DNA of 64,000 bases from CAZJCK01 sp964544635 (GCA_964544635.1 CAZJCK010000004.1:29032-93031); one strand, 5' to 3'; shown: positions 1-7,560, counted from the stretch's first letter. The notes: a model not told the origin generated them from the sequence alone. Translations and numbers: made by a program.

Positions 1-276
1 GATTCCGACACTGCCGATCAGACGGTCGATATTGGTCGGCTTGCCGCCTTTCGGGCTCATGCGATCGGCGAACCGACGGGTGACCGGTATGAGGGCGATC
101 GTCGCCAGCGCGAACGAAGCGAGTTGCCAGTAATACGCCTCCGGCCAGAACCAGGCAACCACGCCGCCGGCCACTGCGCCAACCGAGAAGCAGATGAAAA
201 AGAACGCCGGGGTGGCCAGTTCCAGTATCAAAAACAGCACCACCGCCGCCAGCCAGAGCCAGACTATTCCAGGCAC
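1..276 (-). CDS. NfeD-family membrane protein, N-terminal part (runs off window)
   Basis: A reading frame open to the left edge gives 92 residues starting MPGIVWLWLAAVVLFLILE. It has a hydrophobic segment, then a Pro/Phe-rich turn (ATPAFFFI), more hydrophobic stretches, and a charged tail with RFADRMSPKGG and DRLIGSVGI. That is the layout of NfeD-like proteins: two to four membrane helices, then an OB-fold domain beginning near 'LIG..G'. The GTG start at 276 is chosen because TGAGGG lies about 7 bases upstream and no ATG is in frame. NfeD proteins usually work beside stomatin/SPFH proteins in membrane quality control; the partner would lie outside the window. The gene is divergent from the methyltransferase. 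The OB domain is missing only because the window ends. Confidence 0.72.
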   Translation of the reverse strand, partial: MPGIVWLWLAAVVLFLILELATPAFFFICFSVGAVAGGVVAWFWPEAYYWQLASFALATIALIPVTRRFADRMSPKGGKPTNIDRLIGSVGI

Positions 277-309
277 ACCTACGCCCTCATCGTTTCGGTT
301 TTCAGGTCG

Positions 310-338
310 TTGCACCGATCGGCAGGGAATTCTATATT
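310..338 (+). promoter_or_regulatory. Sigma70-type promoter of the methyltransferase gene
   Basis: TTGCAC at 310-315, a 17-base spacer and TATATT at 333-338. It lies about 90 bases upstream of the methyltransferase start and points towards it. Motif match only. Confidence 0.5.
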
Positions 339-427
339 GGATACCGCCGAGCGGCCGGATTATTCGATGTTCCCTTCAGGGTGCGCCGAAAAGCGCCGCC
401 AAGTCAACTTTTAACAGGAGACGCCGC

Positions 428-1216
428 ATGACCGATACCAACCGCGATCGCACCCCCTACCAGCGCTTTGCCACCGTCTACGACCAGATGGGGGCCGACC
501 GCTTCTCGATCGATATGGTCGAATACTGTTCGCGGATCTTCAAGACATTCAACATTCGGCCGTGCGACGCCCTCGATATGTGCTGCGGCACCGGCTCGGC
601 CATCGAACGGCTGCTCGAGTGCGGTTTCAGTATGTCGGGGCTGGACGGTTCCGCCGAGATGCTGGCGATGGCGGCCAAAAAACTGCAGAAAAAAAAGGTG
701 CACCTCTACCACAAGCAGTTGCCGAAATTCCGGCTGCTCGATTCCGATGATTCAGGAATTACCCGCTCGTTCGGCCTGATTACCTGCTTTTACGACTCGC
801 TCAATTACCTGCGTAACCTGACCGAACTAAAAACGGCGTTCAAGTCGGTCCATCAGCACCTCGAACCGGGCGGCTGGTTCATCTTCGATATGAATACACC
901 GGTGGCGCTCGAGACGATCTGGGATGGTCAGGTGTGGGGCGGCACGACCGACGATCTGGCGTGGGTATGGAAGAACGAGTATTTCGCGAAGGCCAAATCG
1001 GCGATCTGTCATACGACATTCTTCGTGCGCGAGGGTGAGGTGTGGCGGCGCTTCGATGAAGATCATTTCGAGAAAGCGTACGACAACCGTACGTTGCGCC
1101 AGGCGGTGAAAGACTGCGGCTTCCGGGTGAAGGGGTTCTTTGATTGTTTCACCTTTGACCGCGCCACGAAGAACTCCGATCGAGTGTGTGTGGTAGCGCG
1201 CAAACCGTCGCGGTGA
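428..1216 (+). CDS. Class I SAM-dependent methyltransferase
   Basis: A 262-aa cytosolic protein. The SAM-binding motif I is ALDMCCGTGSAIERL near residue 50, followed by the acidic loop GLDGSAEML (motif II) and a Tyr/Asn-rich motif (FYDSLNYL) near the substrate side; LEPGGWFIFDMNT is the usual strand-5 region. This is a Methyltransf_25/UbiE-like fold; the substrate cannot be told. The ATG at 428 is chosen because AACAGGAG lies 7 bases upstream. A longer in-frame start at 194 would run back through the promoter and the divergent gene and is rejected. It is monocistronic: the next gene lies on the other strand. Confidence 0.85.
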   Translation: MTDTNRDRTPYQRFATVYDQMGADRFSIDMVEYCSRIFKTFNIRPCDALDMCCGTGSAIERLLECGFSMSGLDGSAEMLAMAAKKLQKKKVHLYHKQLPKFRLLDSDDSGITRSFGLITCFYDSLNYLRNLTELKTAFKSVHQHLEPGGWFIFDMNTPVALETIWDGQVWGGTTDDLAWVWKNEYFAKAKSAICHTTFFVREGEVWRRFDEDHFEKAYDNRTLRQAVKDCGFRVKGFFDCFTFDRATKNSDRVCVVARKPSR

Positions 1217-1280
1217 CAAGCCGCAGGGCAGGGCCGGAGTCTTCGACCGACCTGCCGTGTCACCAGATCATCATCCACAC

Positions 1281-1313
1281 AAAAAAACCCGGAAGTCCTG
1301 CGGACATTCCGGG
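1281..1313 (-). terminator. Intrinsic terminator of the OsmC/FmdB operon
   Basis: Stem CCCGGAA/TTCCGGG (1288-1294 with 1307-1313), extended inside by GTCC/GGAC. On the minus strand it is followed by seven T residues. It lies 45 bases past the FmdB-like stop and may also stop the convergent methyltransferase transcript. Confidence 0.85.
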
Positions 1314-1357
1314 CTACAAAGATTGTCATCCGCGCACGGCGGAGTGAGTCATATGCC

Positions 1358-1567
1358 TCAACCAAACCCTGAGCCGCAGCCGCCACCTCCGCACGACGGC
1401 GCGCTGCCGCTGCTTTGCGACGATGATGACGAGGCAGCGAAGGTCGACAGCAACTTCTCCACTTCGTCCGACTTACACCTCGGACAGGCGACGACTGCAA
1501 TTGACGACGACACCAGCTCTTCGAACCTGGCGCCGCAAGTGCTGCATTTGTATTCAAAGATCGGCAT
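1358..1567 (-). CDS. FmdB-type zinc-ribbon protein
   Basis: A 69-aa protein starting MPIFEYKCSTCG, the hallmark N-terminus of the FmdB regulatory-protein family, with a second CPRC knuckle near residue 27 that completes a four-Cys zinc ribbon. The C-terminus is low complexity: Ser-rich, then SCGGGGCGSGFG, which is usual for the family. The start at 1567 is chosen over an upstream in-frame ATG because MPIFEY is the conserved beginning. It lies 4 bases after the stop of the gene before it, so it is the last gene of the OsmC operon. The family's biochemical role is poorly defined. Confidence 0.85.
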   Translation of the reverse strand: MPIFEYKCSTCGARFEELVSSSIAVVACPRCKSDEVEKLLSTFAASSSSSQSSGSAPSCGGGGCGSGFG

Positions 1568-1571
1568 AGGT

Positions 1572-1763
1572 CTATCCGTTCTCGCTTTTTCGCTTTTCAT
1601 CGAGCGCCATCACGCCGCCGAACATGGCGCCGAAGCCGCCGGCCAGCCACTGGTTGCACATGATAGAGCAACTGCTCCCAAAGTGACTCGTCACCAGCGA
1701 GATGCCGACGCCGATGACAGCGCCGGCGACGGCAAACAGTCCAAACCTGGTCAGCTTGTTCAT
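1572..1763 (-). CDS. Small membrane protein, DUF6132-like
   Basis: A 63-aa protein: one hydrophobic helix (FGLFAVAGAVIGVGISLV), then SSCSIMCNQWLAGGFGAMFGGVMAL, which is a Cys-x3-Cys element followed by a Gly-rich second helix, and a short charged tail. The pattern (helix, short loop with Cys, glycine-zipper helix) resembles DUF6132 proteins. Its start overlaps the stop of the DUF302 gene as ATGA, so translation is likely coupled. Function is unknown; the company of OsmC, DUF302 and a Crp/Fnr regulator suggests a redox or sulfur-stress setting. Confidence 0.75.
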   Translation of the reverse strand: MNKLTRFGLFAVAGAVIGVGISLVTSHFGSSCSIMCNQWLAGGFGAMFGGVMALDEKRKSENG

Positions 1764-2173
1764 TGTTTCTCCACCGCTTCGTGCATTATCGCTTTGAGCG
1801 TTTGTTCGACATTCTCGGCCAGATCCTCCAGCTCTTTTCCAGGCATGAGCTGGGCGATCATCGATGGCCGCCCCAGCGACACAACTGTCTTGCCGGCCTG
1901 CTCATACACCGAGTACCGACACGGCATGAACAGGGCCACGCCGGTGTCCTTTGCCAGGGCCTGGTGGGCGAAGCCGGCATTGCAGACCTCGATGATTTTC
2001 AAAGGCCCGCGCTCAAACCCCTTTTCGGCCAGCGTTTCCCGGACATCGTGGACCGCCAGCACGCGAAAGGAGTGGTTCGGGGGAATCGTTTCGAGTGCCT
2101 CGGTAACCTTGTCAAATGGTTTGTCGGTTTCGATCGTGTACGCTATATCTATACTGTTCATGGTGTTAGTCAT
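1760..2173 (-). CDS. DUF302-domain protein
   Basis: A 137-aa protein covering a DUF302 domain: AYTIETDKPFDKVTEALE, FRVLAVHDVRETL, IIEVCNAGFAHQAL, then FMPCRYSVYEQ with a conserved Cys, and a helical tail. There is no signal peptide, so it is cytosolic. The ATG at 2173 has AAAGGA 8 bases upstream, which is better than the in-frame ATG 18 bases earlier. DUF302 proteins have a small alpha/beta fold and often sit beside thiol-oxidation or sulfur-metabolism genes; the molecular role is not settled. Second gene of the OsmC operon. Confidence 0.88.
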   Translation of the reverse strand: MTNTMNSIDIAYTIETDKPFDKVTEALETIPPNHSFRVLAVHDVRETLAEKGFERGPLKIIEVCNAGFAHQALAKDTGVALFMPCRYSVYEQAGKTVVSLGRPSMIAQLMPGKELEDLAENVEQTLKAIMHEAVEKQ

Positions 2174-2230
2174 TGTATTCGGTCCTTTCATTCCTCTTTG
2201 TTAGATATACGAAACGGCCTAATGATTCAG

Positions 2231-2650
2231 CTAATCCTTCAGGATTTCATAGCTGGTAACGACCTTGCACTCCATCGCCGCCGTCAGGCTGACCGCGCAG
2301 TACTTCTCCTGCGACAACGTAATGGCCTGCTCGAGCTTCTTGTGGTCGAGGTCCTCCCCCCTGAAGATGTACTTTATCTCTATGACTTCAAACGGCTTAG
2401 GGTATTCGTCCGGCTGCCGCCCGGTAACCTCCAGCTCGAAATGAGTCACTTTCTGGCGCATCTTCTCGAGCATTTTCAAAACGTCCATCCCGGTACAACC
2501 GGCCACGCCGAACAGCAGCAATTCAGTCGGTTTAGCGCCTTCTTCGTTGCCGCCCACTTTTTTGGCGCCATCGGTAACGACTTTATTACCAAAAACCCCG
2601 GTTCCCTCGAACTTTAATCCACCCTGCCAGGTCGTCTTAATTGTAAGCAT
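2231..2650 (-). CDS. OsmC-family protein (YhfA-like)
   Basis: A 139-aa protein with the two redox-active Cys of OsmC/Ohr proteins: one in LLFGVAGCTGMDVL and one in SQEKYCAVSLTA. Family members reduce organic hydroperoxides or act on sulfane sulfur; the 'GCTGMDV' form is closer to the YhfA/YeaD-type OsmC group than to Ohr. GGGAG lies about 10 bases upstream of the ATG. It leads a four-gene operon (OsmC, DUF302, DUF6132-like, FmdB-like) and faces away from a Crp/Fnr regulator, which probably controls it. Confidence 0.9.
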   Translation of the reverse strand: MLTIKTTWQGGLKFEGTGVFGNKVVTDGAKKVGGNEEGAKPTELLLFGVAGCTGMDVLKMLEKMRQKVTHFELEVTGRQPDEYPKPFEVIEIKYIFRGEDLDHKKLEQAITLSQEKYCAVSLTAAMECKVVTSYEILKD

Positions 2651-2679
2651 GTGTATTTTTCTCCCAGTTCATTTGCTCT

Positions 2680-2708
2680 ATATTATGGAAGGTCAAGTCG
2701 TACCGCAA
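2680..2708 (-). promoter_or_regulatory. Promoter of the OsmC operon
   Basis: On the minus strand, TTGCGG, a 17-base spacer and TAATAT. The predicted transcript start is about 20 bases before the OsmC ATG. Confidence 0.5.
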
Positions 2709-2783
2709 TACTTGTACGTCGTCAACAGAGATCTGCACCCGCGGCGGCTCCTCGACCGCAACTCATACTGACAGCATATCGAT

Positions 2784-2799
2784 GTAACATGGAAGTTAC
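2784..2799. promoter_or_regulatory. Candidate Crp/Fnr-type operator
   Basis: GTAAC, 6 bases, GTTAC: a perfect inverted repeat with the 5-6-5 geometry of Crp-family sites. It lies 30 bases upstream of the Crp/Fnr gene and between it and the divergent OsmC operon. Binding is inferred from geometry and position. Confidence 0.45.
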
Positions 2800-2828
2800 C
2801 GATAAAGTGTCGGAGTTTGGGGGATAAT

Positions 2829-3548
2829 ATGGCAGGCGAATTTGCGAACTCATGCCCGGCATGTAGTACCATCAGTCAACACCGGCAGTCGATTGAAGCC
2901 GATTTTTTCAATCTGTCCGGACATTACCAGCAGCAACGTACACTGAGTGAGGGCCAGTTCGTCTTCCGTGAGGGCCAGACCAGCGATACCGTCTACTGCG
3001 TCCACACCGGCCAGATCAAATTGTCGCGTTCTGCGCCCGGCGTGCAGCAGGTGCTGCGGCTGGTGACCCCCGGTTACCTGTTCGGTCATCGGGCGGCAGT
3101 GGTCGGGGAGGCCTATCAGTTGACCGCCCAGGCCTCGGAGCCAACCACTGTCTGCGCCACCGGCGCCGAACTCTTCCGCCATCTGCTCCGTATGGACAGT
3201 GCATTCGCCGCCCGGGTACTCGAGCAACTGGCCGGCACCCTGAGCGAAGCGGAGGATCGCATTGTTTCGCTGGCCCATGATTCGGTACGGCGGCGCTGCG
3301 CCAAGATGCTCCTGTATCTGCGCCGCGGCCCCGAGGTTTCGGCAATCTCGGCCAACGAGGTTCGTCCCGGCCTGCGACGCATTGAAATGGCTCAGATGAT
3401 CGGGACCACGCCTGAAACGCTGTCGCGCACCCTGCACACCCTGGCCAGGCAGGACCTGATTGAAATCAGTCGTACCGATATTCGTATCCTCAATCCAGAA
3501 GCACTCGAGCAGATCGCCGGTTCGCCCGAAGAGGCAACTGTTTCGTAG
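2829..3548 (+). CDS. Crp/Fnr-family transcriptional regulator
   Basis: A 239-aa protein. The cyclic-nucleotide-binding beta-roll covers about residues 20-140 (EGQFVFREGQTSDTVYCVHTGQIKL, VTPGYLFGHRAA), followed by the long dimer helix (FAARVLEQLAGTLSEAEDRI) and a C-terminal winged HTH (RRIEMAQMIGTTPETLSRTLHTLARQDLIEI). The N-terminus has CPAC (C-x2-C) but no third nearby Cys, so an Fnr-type [4Fe-4S] cluster is possible but not shown. ATG 2829 is chosen over TTG 2817 because GGGGGAT lies just upstream. It is divergent from the OsmC operon; a palindrome at 2784-2799 suggests autoregulation. Confidence 0.88.
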   Translation: MAGEFANSCPACSTISQHRQSIEADFFNLSGHYQQQRTLSEGQFVFREGQTSDTVYCVHTGQIKLSRSAPGVQQVLRLVTPGYLFGHRAAVVGEAYQLTAQASEPTTVCATGAELFRHLLRMDSAFAARVLEQLAGTLSEAEDRIVSLAHDSVRRRCAKMLLYLRRGPEVSAISANEVRPGLRRIEMAQMIGTTPETLSRTLHTLARQDLIEISRTDIRILNPEALEQIAGSPEEATVS

Positions 3549-3678
3549 GTGCCGACGGCAAAAGGTGGCGCTGTAATTCGCATTTCGATCTTGTTACTCA
3601 GCGGAAACGATCACCTTTGCGCACGGTTATGGATAGTGAACCGAAAACTCCGCCGCAAAGGAGGCATCGCTGCGCTCT

Positions 3679-4029
3679 GTGTATCTTCTGCTGGCGATTG
3701 TCGGCCTGCTGTTGCCGTACAGCCAGTTCATACCATTTCTGACCGCCCACGGTTTCGACGTCGGCCTGTTCTTTGACCAACTCTTCACCAACCGTATCAG
3801 CACGTTCTTTGCCTACGACCTGTTCATCTCGGCCGTCGTCGTCATAGTGTATGCCGTGTCGGAGAGCGCCCGCCTGAAAGTGAAACATGTCTGGTTGCCG
3901 ATTGTCGGCACCGTTGTCGTCGGAGTATCGTTCGGCCTGCCGCTGTTCCTGTACCTGCGCGAGTTGAACCTGACGGTGCAGCAGGCATCCGACGCTGCCC
4001 CCAAAGACAACGGCGGCCGACAGGAATAG
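3679..4029 (+). CDS. DUF2834 membrane protein
   Basis: A 116-aa protein starting YLLLAIVGLLLPYSQFIPF with the DUF2834 core (GFDVGLFFDQLFTNRISTFFAYDLFISAVVV) and three predicted membrane helices: near the N-terminus, around residues 45-60, and around 75-95. The C-terminal tail is polar. GTG 3679 is the conventional start, but a perfect AAAGGAGG at 3657-3664 is 14 bases away. CTG at 3670 has ideal spacing of 5 and would add MRS, matching the usual family N-terminus, so a rare CTG start is plausible. No function is known. It is downstream of, and co-directional with, the Crp/Fnr gene. Confidence 0.8.
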   Translation: MYLLLAIVGLLLPYSQFIPFLTAHGFDVGLFFDQLFTNRISTFFAYDLFISAVVVIVYAVSESARLKVKHVWLPIVGTVVVGVSFGLPLFLYLRELNLTVQQASDAAPKDNGGRQE

Positions 4030-4069
4030 CTCCGGCCGGCCGCGTTCAGGCTATCGTCGATCTACCTGA

Positions 4070-5497
4070 TTACAGTTTGAAATAGTCTTCGAGGTTGAGT
4101 TCGAACCCTTTCGGAGTGTACTCCCCCTTCTCTTTGTTCAGCTGATAGTCGCCAACCGTTTCATCGTCGGCAATCTTCTTGATCATCTCCACAAACCGAT
4201 CGACTTCCTCTTTGGTATTGTAGATGCCGAACGACATCCGAATAGTCCCCGGCAGGTTGGAGCGATCGCGCTGCAGGATCTGGCGTTCGAGTTCTTTCGA
4301 GTCTTCGTCGCCGACCTTCAGCAGTTCCTTCACATACAGGTGCGCGCAGAAGCAGCCGGAACGCACGCCGATGGCACCCTCATACGACAGCATCGCCGCC
4401 ACCAGGGCGTGCGGTTTCCCCTCCACGTTGAGCGAAATGACGCCGAGGCGATTGCGCGCGTTGTCGGGATCGGAGTCGCCGTACACGTGCACCGCGGGAA
4501 TCTCTTTCAGTTTCTGCAGGGCATAGCGTGTCAATTCCGCTTCGTGGTTGATGATGCCATCCCAGCCGAGCGACTGGAACAGGCGGATCGCTCGCGAGGT
4601 TGCGACCACGCCGACGATATCGGGGGTGCCGGCCTCTTCCTTTTCCGGGAGGTCGGTCCAGTAAGCTTCCTCGAGGGTGACGATATCGACCACCCCGCCA
4701 CCGACCTCCAGCGGATCACCCTGCTCGAAAGTATCGCGGTCGCCGACCAGCACGCCGACACCAAACGGTGCGTACATCTTGTGCGCCGAGAAGACCAGGT
4801 AGTCGATCCGATGCACCGGATCGGCCGGTTTCATGTTGACCGGACGGTGCGGTATCAACTGGGCGCCGTCGACCAATATCCGCGCCCCGATGTTATGGGC
4901 TTCTTTGGCGAAGTAGTCGATGTCGTTGATATAGCCGGTCACGTTGGAAGCGCCGGAGATAGCGACCAGCTTGACACGGTCCTTGAAGTTGTCGAGCAGA
5001 AACTTGAAGTGATCCTTGTCGATCGTACCGTCGGGATTCAACCCGACATGGGCAACCCGGCCGGCGCGCCGCCACGGCAATTCATTGGAGTGGTGCTCCA
5101 TCAGGGTGGTCAGGATGACATCTTTTGGTGACAGGCTCAGACGGTTGGCCAGCTTGTTGATCGCCTCGGTGGAATTCTTGGTGAACAGAACCACCTGCCG
5201 CTGCAGGTCGGCGCCGACAAACTCGGCGCAAATCTCCCGGGCCTTCTCGAACGCCCAGCTCGAAAGCTGCGACTTGAAGCCGGTGCCGCGGTGCACATTG
5301 GAATACCACTGCAGAAACTCGGTAACCGCCTCGGCGATCGGCTTGAAGGTGGGGGTAGAGGCGGCATTGTCGAAGTTGATATATCGCTTCTCACCATTCA
5401 GCGTCGGTACGTCGGTATCGTGTCCGATCAGCAGTTCGGGCAAATCATCGATCTTCAAGGTACTGACATCAATGGTCGGTTTGGCCAGCGTGGGCAT
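4070..5497 (-). CDS. Cysteine desulfurase-like class V aminotransferase (SufS-type)
   Basis: A 475-aa PLP enzyme. The Schiff-base Lys is K240 in SAHKMYAPFG, the cofactor Asp is D210 in ILVDGAQ, the ring-stacking His is in MEHHSN (135-136), and the loop RSGCFCAH (C382, C384) aligns with the catalytic-Cys loop of SufS/CsdA. It probably removes sulfur from cysteine for Fe-S assembly or other thiolation. It is about 70 residues longer than SufS, with an N-terminal extension and a C-terminal tail rich in Asp/Glu/Lys. AAAGGAGT lies 7 bases before the ATG. No suf/isc neighbours are present, so the acceptor is unknown. Confidence 0.85.
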   Translation of the reverse strand: MPTLAKPTIDVSTLKIDDLPELLIGHDTDVPTLNGEKRYINFDNAASTPTFKPIAEAVTEFLQWYSNVHRGTGFKSQLSSWAFEKAREICAEFVGADLQRQVVLFTKNSTEAINKLANRLSLSPKDVILTTLMEHHSNELPWRRAGRVAHVGLNPDGTIDKDHFKFLLDNFKDRVKLVAISGASNVTGYINDIDYFAKEAHNIGARILVDGAQLIPHRPVNMKPADPVHRIDYLVFSAHKMYAPFGVGVLVGDRDTFEQGDPLEVGGGVVDIVTLEEAYWTDLPEKEEAGTPDIVGVVATSRAIRLFQSLGWDGIINHEAELTRYALQKLKEIPAVHVYGDSDPDNARNRLGVISLNVEGKPHALVAAMLSYEGAIGVRSGCFCAHLYVKELLKVGDEDSKELERQILQRDRSNLPGTIRMSFGIYNTKEEVDRFVEMIKKIADDETVGDYQLNKEKGEYTPKGFELNLEDYFKL

Positions 5498-5521
5498 ATG
5501 TCCACTCCTTTATGTTGAGCT

Positions 5522-5549
5522 ATTGTATTGTCTGGCTGGAATATAACAA
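5522..5549 (-). promoter_or_regulatory. Promoter of the cysteine desulfurase gene
   Basis: TTGTTA, 16 bases, TACAAT on the minus strand, about 25-50 bases upstream of the ATG and just past the terminator of the gene before it. Confidence 0.5.
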
Positions 5550-5555
5550 GAAATG

Positions 5556-5586
5556 AAGGAAAAGAAAAGCCGGACAGTCCGGCTTT
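5556..5586 (-). terminator. Intrinsic terminator of the GT4 gene
   Basis: AAAGCCGGA/TCCGGCTTT (5566-5574 with 5578-5586) with a 3-base loop. The minus-strand tail reads TCTTTTCCTT. The hairpin begins 3 bases after the GT4 stop codon. Confidence 0.85.
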
Positions 5587-5588
5587 CG

Positions 5589-6803
5589 TTACTGCAACGT
5601 ACGGACCACCGTGAGATACTTGTCAGCCCATACTTCCCGACGATGATAGCGGGACACATGCTCATGGTACTTGCGGCCCAGCATCTCACCGTCAATCTCA
5701 CCCGTCTTCAGCTTCATGATAATCTCGCAAAGCTCTTCGGGCGAATCGGCCGGGTAGGTAAGCGCACCACCGGCAACCTCGAGTTCGCTGATGGCTTCGC
5801 CCTGGGCGGAGCCGAAGATGATTGGACGGCCGGAGGCCATGTATTCGAACATTTTCGACGGAAACGCCATTTTGGCGACCTTGACTTCTTTGAGCGTTTC
5901 GACCAGCACGTCGCCCGACTTCAAGAACTGCGGGATCGTCTCGAGCGGCTGCGGTCCGACAAAGCGGACATTCTTGAGGCCGTAGTCACGGACCATGTTC
6001 TCCAGCGCCTGCTTCTTCTGACCGGCGCCGATGAAGATGAACAGGATATCCGGCTGATCGGCCAGCTTGCGGGCTGCCTCAACCAGCGTTTCCAGCGGCC
6101 GAACCCAGCCGAGCGTGCCGGAATAGACGACGAGAAACTTACCGTCCCAGCCATACCGTTCCCGGATACCGTTGCTTTCGGCGTTGATAAAATCGTGACT
6201 GACACCCGACTTGATCGTCGCCACCCGCTTCGGCGAAATGCCGATCGCTTCCATGTATCGCGAGATACCGTCGGTAACCGATACAATCTGGTCGGCCTTA
6301 TAGTACAACCAGTGCATCATGGCGCGGAGCCCACGGGTGAACAGGCCACGGTTGAGATTACCGAAGTCTTCACTTGATTCCGGCTGCAGGTCGCGGACCT
6401 CGATGATAAAGCGGGTCCGTTTCAGGCGCGAAAGCAAGAATCCGATCACCGGCGAGGTTACCGGCGGCGACGAGGCCAGCACAATATCGAACTTGTCTTT
6501 CAGCCGGAACGAGTTGATCAGGGTGGTCAGCAGGAAAACGACAAAGCCAATCATCCGCTTACCCGGATACTGGTTCGAGGCGGGCAGAACATAGCTGCGG
6601 TAGACCTTGACACCGTCCATTTCTTCCTTGAAAAAGAAATGCCCCCGATACTTCGGCGGCACAACTCCATCCGGGTAGTTCGGGATGGCGGTCATAACCG
6701 AGACATCTTCACCGTTCTTGACAAAATACCGGGCGAACTCGAAAAGCCGCCTGACCGCCCCTTTTTCCGGCGGAAAGTGTTGTGTAACAATGAGAATTCG
6801 CAT
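5589..6803 (-). CDS. Family 4 glycosyltransferase (WbuB-like)
   Basis: A 404-aa GT-B enzyme. The N-terminal half starts MRILIVTQHFPPEKGAVRRL, typical of the WbuB/WcaI group that builds lipopolysaccharide or capsule sugars. The C-terminal nucleotide-sugar domain has VVYSGTLGWVRPLETLVEAA, FIGAGQKK, VRFVGPQPLETIPQFL and the E-x7-E type motif FPSKMFEYMASGRPIIFGSAQGE. It acts at the inner face of the cytoplasmic membrane; the donor and acceptor cannot be read from sequence. It stands alone with its own promoter (6819-6847) and terminator. The predicted transcript begins only about 9 bases before the ATG and no Shine-Dalgarno is visible, so the message may be nearly leaderless. Confidence 0.88.
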   Translation of the reverse strand: MRILIVTQHFPPEKGAVRRLFEFARYFVKNGEDVSVMTAIPNYPDGVVPPKYRGHFFFKEEMDGVKVYRSYVLPASNQYPGKRMIGFVVFLLTTLINSFRLKDKFDIVLASSPPVTSPVIGFLLSRLKRTRFIIEVRDLQPESSEDFGNLNRGLFTRGLRAMMHWLYYKADQIVSVTDGISRYMEAIGISPKRVATIKSGVSHDFINAESNGIRERYGWDGKFLVVYSGTLGWVRPLETLVEAARKLADQPDILFIFIGAGQKKQALENMVRDYGLKNVRFVGPQPLETIPQFLKSGDVLVETLKEVKVAKMAFPSKMFEYMASGRPIIFGSAQGEAISELEVAGGALTYPADSPEELCEIIMKLKTGEIDGEMLGRKYHEHVSRYHRREVWADKYLTVVRTLQ

Positions 6804-6818
6804 ATTGCACCGATTTAA

Positions 6819-6847
6819 ATTCTACCCGATTGTGCCGGTTGACGCAA
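6819..6847 (-). promoter_or_regulatory. Promoter of the GT4 gene
   Basis: TTGCGT, 17 bases, TAGAAT on the minus strand; its -10 ends 16 bases before the GT4 ATG. Confidence 0.5.
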
Positions 6848-6877
6848 GGGCTTTTTTGAGGCCAAAGCTTGAGAAAA

Positions 6878-6893
6878 TTGTAACAAATTACAA
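6878..6893. promoter_or_regulatory. Candidate operator upstream of the cytochrome gene
   Basis: TTGTAA, 4 bases, TTACAA: a perfect 6-bp-arm palindrome (also readable as TTGTA-N6-TACAA, the Crp/Fnr geometry). It lies 11 bases upstream of the cytochrome -35. Regulation is inferred. Confidence 0.4.
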
Positions 6894-6903
6894 CAACTGA
6901 TGC

Positions 6904-6932
6904 TTGACTGCATGGGCAGGAAAGTATATTTT
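6904..6932 (+). promoter_or_regulatory. Promoter of the tetrahaem cytochrome gene
   Basis: TTGACT at 6904, followed by an AT-rich TATATTTT. The -10 can be read as TATATT with a 15-base spacer or TATTTT with 17. It lies about 85 bases upstream of the start. Confidence 0.5.
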
Positions 6933-7015
6933 TCAACGACTGGAAAGAAGACCATTTTTTTAGTGTATAACTAACACAATCGGTAATTGTGAGAGGTACA
7001 AGAGAGGTAATGACC

Positions 7016-7534
7016 ATGCGTAAACCGACCATCATCGCGCTGCTCATCATGGGGCTGATGGGTCTCTGGCTGGTAACGGCCGTCGCCCAGGAAGCCGAAA
7101 AGGCAAATGAACATGAGTACGTCGGCTCCAACAAGTGCAAAATCTGTCATAAGGACGTCTACGAGGCCTGGGAACAGACCGGCCACGCCACCACCTTCGC
7201 TGATCTGACCGAAGAAGAGCAGAAGAAGGAAGAGTGCTACGTTTGCCATATCACCGGCACCGATGCCGATGGCGAAATGCTGACCGACGTGGGCTGCGAG
7301 GCCTGTCACGGTCCGGGTTCTGATTACAAGTCGCCCAAGGTGAAGTCGAAGAAGAAATGGGCGGAGAATCCTGAAGAAATGCGCAAGCTGGCCCAGGAAG
7401 CCGGCCTGATTTCGGTGCCGAGTGCTGAAGACTGCACGCAGTGTCACAAGAAGGAAGGCAACCCGAACTTCAAGCCGTTTGACTACGAAGAAATGAAAGA
7501 CAAGGTCCACCCGATCAAGGCCGAAGAAGGCTAA
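7016..7534 (+). CDS. Tetrahaem c-type cytochrome (cytochrome c554-like)
   Basis: A 172-aa periplasmic protein with an N-terminal signal peptide or membrane anchor (IIALLIMGLMGLWLVTAVAQ) and four CxxCH haem sites at about residues 41 (CKICH), 74 (CYVCH), 94 (CEACH) and 140 (CTQCH). The GSNKCKICHKDVYEAWEQTGHATTF block is characteristic of the cytochrome c554/c' family, which shuttles electrons in anaerobic or nitrogen-oxide respiration. The last two haem sites are separated by a Lys-rich stretch. ATG 7016 is used because AGAGAGG lies about 9 bases upstream; two earlier in-frame starts are worse placed. Monocistronic, with its own promoter, a palindrome upstream, and a strong terminator. Confidence 0.92.
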   Translation: MRKPTIIALLIMGLMGLWLVTAVAQEAEKANEHEYVGSNKCKICHKDVYEAWEQTGHATTFADLTEEEQKKEECYVCHITGTDADGEMLTDVGCEACHGPGSDYKSPKVKSKKKWAENPEEMRKLAQEAGLISVPSAEDCTQCHKKEGNPNFKPFDYEEMKDKVHPIKAEEG

Positions 7535-7560
7535 GCAACCCGGTTGGCACAGAGTAAAGC

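Noticed and set aside
194..427. A longer N-terminus for the methyltransferase
   Set aside because: The extra 78 residues match nothing, cross the promoter at 310-338, and there is a good ribosome site before ATG 428.
1257..2204. A 315-codon plus-strand frame across the OsmC/DUF302 operon
   Set aside because: Antisense of four recognisable small genes with overlaps and ribosome sites.
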